Positions 5,835 through 8,032 of a DNA stretch of 8,032 nt are shown in pieces (within the stretch, counting starts at the first letter, position 1; every line of letters begins with the position of its first letter). Origin of the DNA: Gemmatimonadota bacterium (lineage in GTDB: Bacteria > JAAXHH01). The notes below the pieces were generated by a model. It was not told the origin of the DNA, made no database searches, and saw only the letters and a program-made list of their open reading frames with translations. The stretch is from positions 1 to 8,032 of the forward strand of contig JAPOOT010000516.1 in NCBI GenBank assembly GCA_026713285.1. Reading direction: 5' to 3'. The position numbers and the translations under genes are program-made.

Positions 5835-5864
5835 TTGACAGTTCCGGTCGATTACCGTTTCAAT
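5835..5864 (+). promoter_or_regulatory. Candidate sigma70-like promoter for the vWA gene
   Basis: A perfect TTGACA at 5835-5840 is followed by an 18-base spacer and TTCAAT (5859-5864, four of six matches to TATAAT). It points toward the plus-strand gene and would leave a leader of roughly 105-110 bases containing the hairpin at 5898-5914. Its -35 lies 44 bases from the -35 of the opposite promoter, giving a back-to-back arrangement. Confidence 0.45.
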
Positions 5865-5897
5865 ATTTGTTGTCCGGTCCGGTGCCGGAGACGTCTC

Positions 5898-5914
5898 CCG
5901 GGGTTCTTCCCCGG
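5898..5914 (+). promoter_or_regulatory. Strong GC hairpin in the leader of the vWA gene
   Basis: CCGGGG (5898-5903), loop TTCTT, CCCCGG (5909-5914): a perfect six-pair all-GC stem between the candidate promoter and the plus-strand start codon. No T run follows on either strand, so it does not look like a standard intrinsic terminator. It may influence leader stability or be incidental. Confidence 0.45.
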
Positions 5915-5978
5915 TGCGGTATGACGCCGCCGGACCGCCGCTTCCCGTCGTTTTAAACCCTTCCTGGTATCCGCCGTG

Positions 5979-8032
5979 ATGGATTCTGTTTTAAGCGCGC
6001 TCGGTTTGATTGAGGCTTCCGAACACCTGGCGTTCAGAACCACGGTCCCGATCTGGATCATCGTCCTTTTCGCCATGGTTATGGCCGGGCTCGTGATCCT
6101 GTTTTACCGTCGCATGCCCGTGGCGACCTCGCCGGCGTGGAAGTCCCTGTTCACCGCCCTGAAGATCCTGCCCCTGCTGCTGGTCGTATTCTGTCTCATG
6201 GAACCCGTCATCGTAACGTCCGAGGTCTCGCCCCGCCGGGGTTTCGTGTTGTTGCTGTTCGACGATTCGGGGAGCATGGGGATTCAGGATGGCGCGCGGG
6301 GCGTTGCCCGCGTGGATGCAGTAAAGCGGCGGTTCGTGGATGATGGACTGCTCGAGGAACTGGCCGCCCGGTTCAGGCTGAGGCCCTACCGGTTCGCGGA
6401 CCGAACCGAACGGGTCTCGGACCTGGGAGAACTGGACGGTTCCGGGATCGCGACGGACATCGCGGGAGCGCTCGGACAGGCCGCGGGCGAGTTCAGGGAC
6501 CTGCCCGTGGCCGCCGTCGTGCTCGTTACGGACGGTGCGGACAATGCGAGCACGGGAACGGACAACCTGGCGAACGCGGCCGCGTACCTCGCATCGCGGA
6601 ACACGCCGGTCCATACCGTGGGGGTCGGCCGGGAACGGATCGACCGGGACGTCGAAATACTCAAGGTAGCCGCGTCCAACCGGGTCACGGAGGGAACGAT
6701 AACCGACCTGGTCGTCACCCTGCGGAGTTCGGGATACGCCGGCCGGTCGATCGACCTGAACATCAAGGAAGGCGGACGCGTGGTACAGACCGCGCCGGTG
6801 CGTCTCGGCCGGGACGGCGAAATTCAACGGGTTCAGGTATTCCTGTCTCCTGAATCGCCGGGCATTCTCGAATACTCGGCCGAAGTCGCCCCCCAGAACG
6901 CGGAGACGATCTCGGAGAACAACACCCAGGCGTTCCTGCTGGACAACCGGTCGAAGACGGGACGGGTCCTGTACGTGGAAGGATATCCACGCAGGGAGTT
7001 CAAGTTCATCCGAAGGGCTCTTGAAGAAGACCCCAGGATCGATATGGTCTCGATCGTCAGGATCTCTCCGGACGGGAGGATCTACCGGCAGGGCATCCGG
7101 GACCCGAAACGGGAACTTACAGCGGGTTATCCACGGAGCCGCGAGGAGCTGTTTGCTTACGACGCCATCGTTTTCGGAGATATCGAGGCGGCCTGGTTCA
7201 CATCCGAGCAGTTGCGGTTGACCGAGGCGTTCGTAAGTGATCGCGGTGGCGGCTTCCTCATGATCGGCGGACTGAACTCGTTCCGTGAAGGAGGATACGC
7301 GGGGACGCCGATCGAAGACGTGCTCCCGGTTCAACTCACCGGCGAAAACTGGGCGATGGGTATCGTCGACCACGCCTTTCTCCTTGAACCGGCCGGGGAA
7401 GGAATCGACCATCCGCTGCTCCGTTTCGGATCGACCCCGGAGGAAAACAGGGCGATCTGGGGCGGCTTGCCGGAGCTGATCGGATACAACCGGGTCGGAG
7501 GCGTAAAACCCGGCGCCTCGGTGCTGGCGATCGACCCCGGCACCGACGTGCTTGAAGGATCGAACGTGCTCCTGGCCGTTCAGCGATACGGAAGGGGTCG
7601 ATCCATGGCTTTTACCGGTTTCAGCACGTGGCGCTGGCAGATGCATCTGCCGTCAGAAGACCAGTCGCACGAGCGGTTCTGGCGACAGATGATCCGCTGG
7701 GTCGCCCTCTACGCCCCCGGGCGGGTTACGGTCGCCACGAACAGGTCGAATTACGGAGGCCACGAGCCGGTAATCATCGAAAGCCGGCTGTTTGACCAAG
7801 GATTCGAACCGGTCGACGGTACCGAAGTATGGGCTCACGTCACGGGTCCGGCCGGCCGGTCGGAATCCGTGCCGCTCGAGTGGGCCCTGGGGAAGGGTGG
7901 CCTGTACCGGGGCGAGTATCGTCCTGAACTGGGCGGCATGCACAAGGTCGAGGTTACCGTCCGTTCCGCGGACGGCGAGCTGCTGCGCGATCAGACCGGG
8001 TTTACCGTGGCCCCTTCGGCCACGGAGTTCAC
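5979..8032 (+). CDS. Membrane-anchored vWA protein with degenerate GATase-like domain, partial, 3' end outside window
   Basis: The frame is open from the ATG at 5979 to the window edge (684 codons plus two bases). Seen in order: membrane segments at about 24-43 (VPIWIIVLFAMVMAGLVILF) and 63-79; a vWA domain at about 88-218 with a complete MIDAS (D95-D-S97-G-S99, T159, D185 in V-T-D-G-A-D-N); a beta-rich linker to about 320; a class I glutamine amidotransferase-like fold at about 328-550, with V399-F-G-D-I, the G423-G-G-F-L-M-I-G-G block and T443-P-I-E-D-V-L-P-V; then a beta-rich, Ig-like stretch from 583. The usual nucleophilic Cys of GATases is absent (the site reads M-I-G-G-L-N-S-F), so that domain is probably a binding module. 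Similar 700-900 residue proteins usually sit beside MoxR ATPase, DUF58 and BatA-like genes and are often mislabelled glutamine amidotransferase. None of those partners is inside the window. No strong Shine-Dalgarno precedes the ATG, and GTG at 5976 is an alternative. Confidence 0.88.
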   Translation, partial: MDSVLSALGLIEASEHLAFRTTVPIWIIVLFAMVMAGLVILFYRRMPVATSPAWKSLFTALKILPLLLVVFCLMEPVIVTSEVSPRRGFVLLLFDDSGSMGIQDGARGVARVDAVKRRFVDDGLLEELAARFRLRPYRFADRTERVSDLGELDGSGIATDIAGALGQAAGEFRDLPVAAVVLVTDGADNASTGTDNLANAAAYLASRNTPVHTVGVGRERIDRDVEILKVAASNRVTEGTITDLVVTLRSSGYAGRSIDLNIKEGGRVVQTAPVRLGRDGEIQRVQVFLSPESPGILEYSAEVAPQNAETISENNTQAFLLDNRSKTGRVLYVEGYPRREFKFIRRALEEDPRIDMVSIVRISPDGRIYRQGIRDPKRELTAGYPRSREELFAYDAIVFGDIEAAWFTSEQLRLTEAFVSDRGGGFLMIGGLNSFREGGYAGTPIEDVLPVQLTGENWAMGIVDHAFLLEPAGEGIDHPLLRFGSTPEENRAIWGGLPELIGYNRVGGVKPGASVLAIDPGTDVLEGSNVLLAVQRYGRGRSMAFTGFSTWRWQMHLPSEDQSHERFWRQMIRWVALYAPGRVTVATNRSNYGGHEPVIIESRLFDQGFEPVDGTEVWAHVTGPAGRSESVPLEWALGKGGLYRGEYRPELGGMHKVEVTVRSADGELLRDQTGFTVAPSATEF

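Noticed and set aside
5898..5914. Intrinsic terminator.
   Set aside because: The stem is strong but no T run follows on either strand, and it lies between a promoter-like element and a start codon.
5991..7646. A 551-codon open frame on the minus strand.
   Set aside because: It is antisense to the vWA protein, whose plus-strand frame shows clear domains (MIDAS, GATase-like fold, membrane segments). The minus-strand translation is rich in Arg, Pro and Gly-Asp and shows no recognisable domain, as expected from the mirror frame of a GC-rich gene.
1..8032. Mobile element, phage or defence island.
   Set aside because: No transposase, integrase, terminal inverted repeats, tRNA-like attachment site, nuclease or toxin-antitoxin pair was recognised, and codon and base usage look even across the window.

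Overview
The window is a GC-rich bacterial segment (roughly 60% G+C by eye) with tightly packed genes. It carries six genes or gene parts on the minus strand (1-5684) and one long, incomplete gene on the plus strand (5979-8032). No RNA gene, transposase, phage gene or CRISPR array is visible. The mix of families suggests an uncultured lineage near Gemmatimonadota, Latescibacterota or a similar phylum. These families are an RraA-like protein, a DgoD-like enolase-superfamily enzyme, a YtcJ-type amidohydrolase, a small reaction-centre-type cytochrome c, a DUF4412 protein, and a large vWA protein with a GATase-like fold. The taxonomic guess rests on gene-family flavour only and is weak.

Layout, read in the direction of transcription on the minus strand: a small exported diheme cytochrome c (5684-5313); an exported DUF4412-type protein with a GTG start (5266-4565); a D-galactonate dehydratase-like enzyme (4454-3315); a probable lipoprotein amidohydrolase (3193-1442); an Sfp-type phosphopantetheinyl transferase overlapping it by 11 bases (1452-673); and the N-terminal 172 residues of an RraA-family protein running off the left edge (516-1). 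The plus-strand gene diverges from the cytochrome across a 294-base intergenic region. That region holds a plausible sigma70-like promoter for each direction and a strong hairpin. The plus-strand protein has two membrane segments, a von Willebrand factor A domain with an intact MIDAS, a GATase-like domain without the usual cysteine nucleophile, and a C-terminal beta-rich part.

How the genes may work together: the dehydratase-like and RraA-like proteins would fit sugar-acid or 2-oxo-acid catabolism, and the amidohydrolase would process an amide or cyclic substrate at the cell envelope. The cytochrome and DUF4412 protein are both exported and may be co-transcribed. This is inference from co-orientation, and the set looks more like a run of accessory catabolic genes than one defined system.

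The most distinctive features at the DNA level are short in-register tandem duplications at gene starts. A 21-base duplication gives the RraA-family gene two successive ribosome-binding-site/ATG units in the same frame. Two separate 18-base tandem repeats build the signal-peptide core and the post-cysteine linker of the amidohydrolase. An exact 18-base direct repeat lies in the spacer just upstream of that gene. I did not find convincing evidence of an undescribed defence or mobile system.
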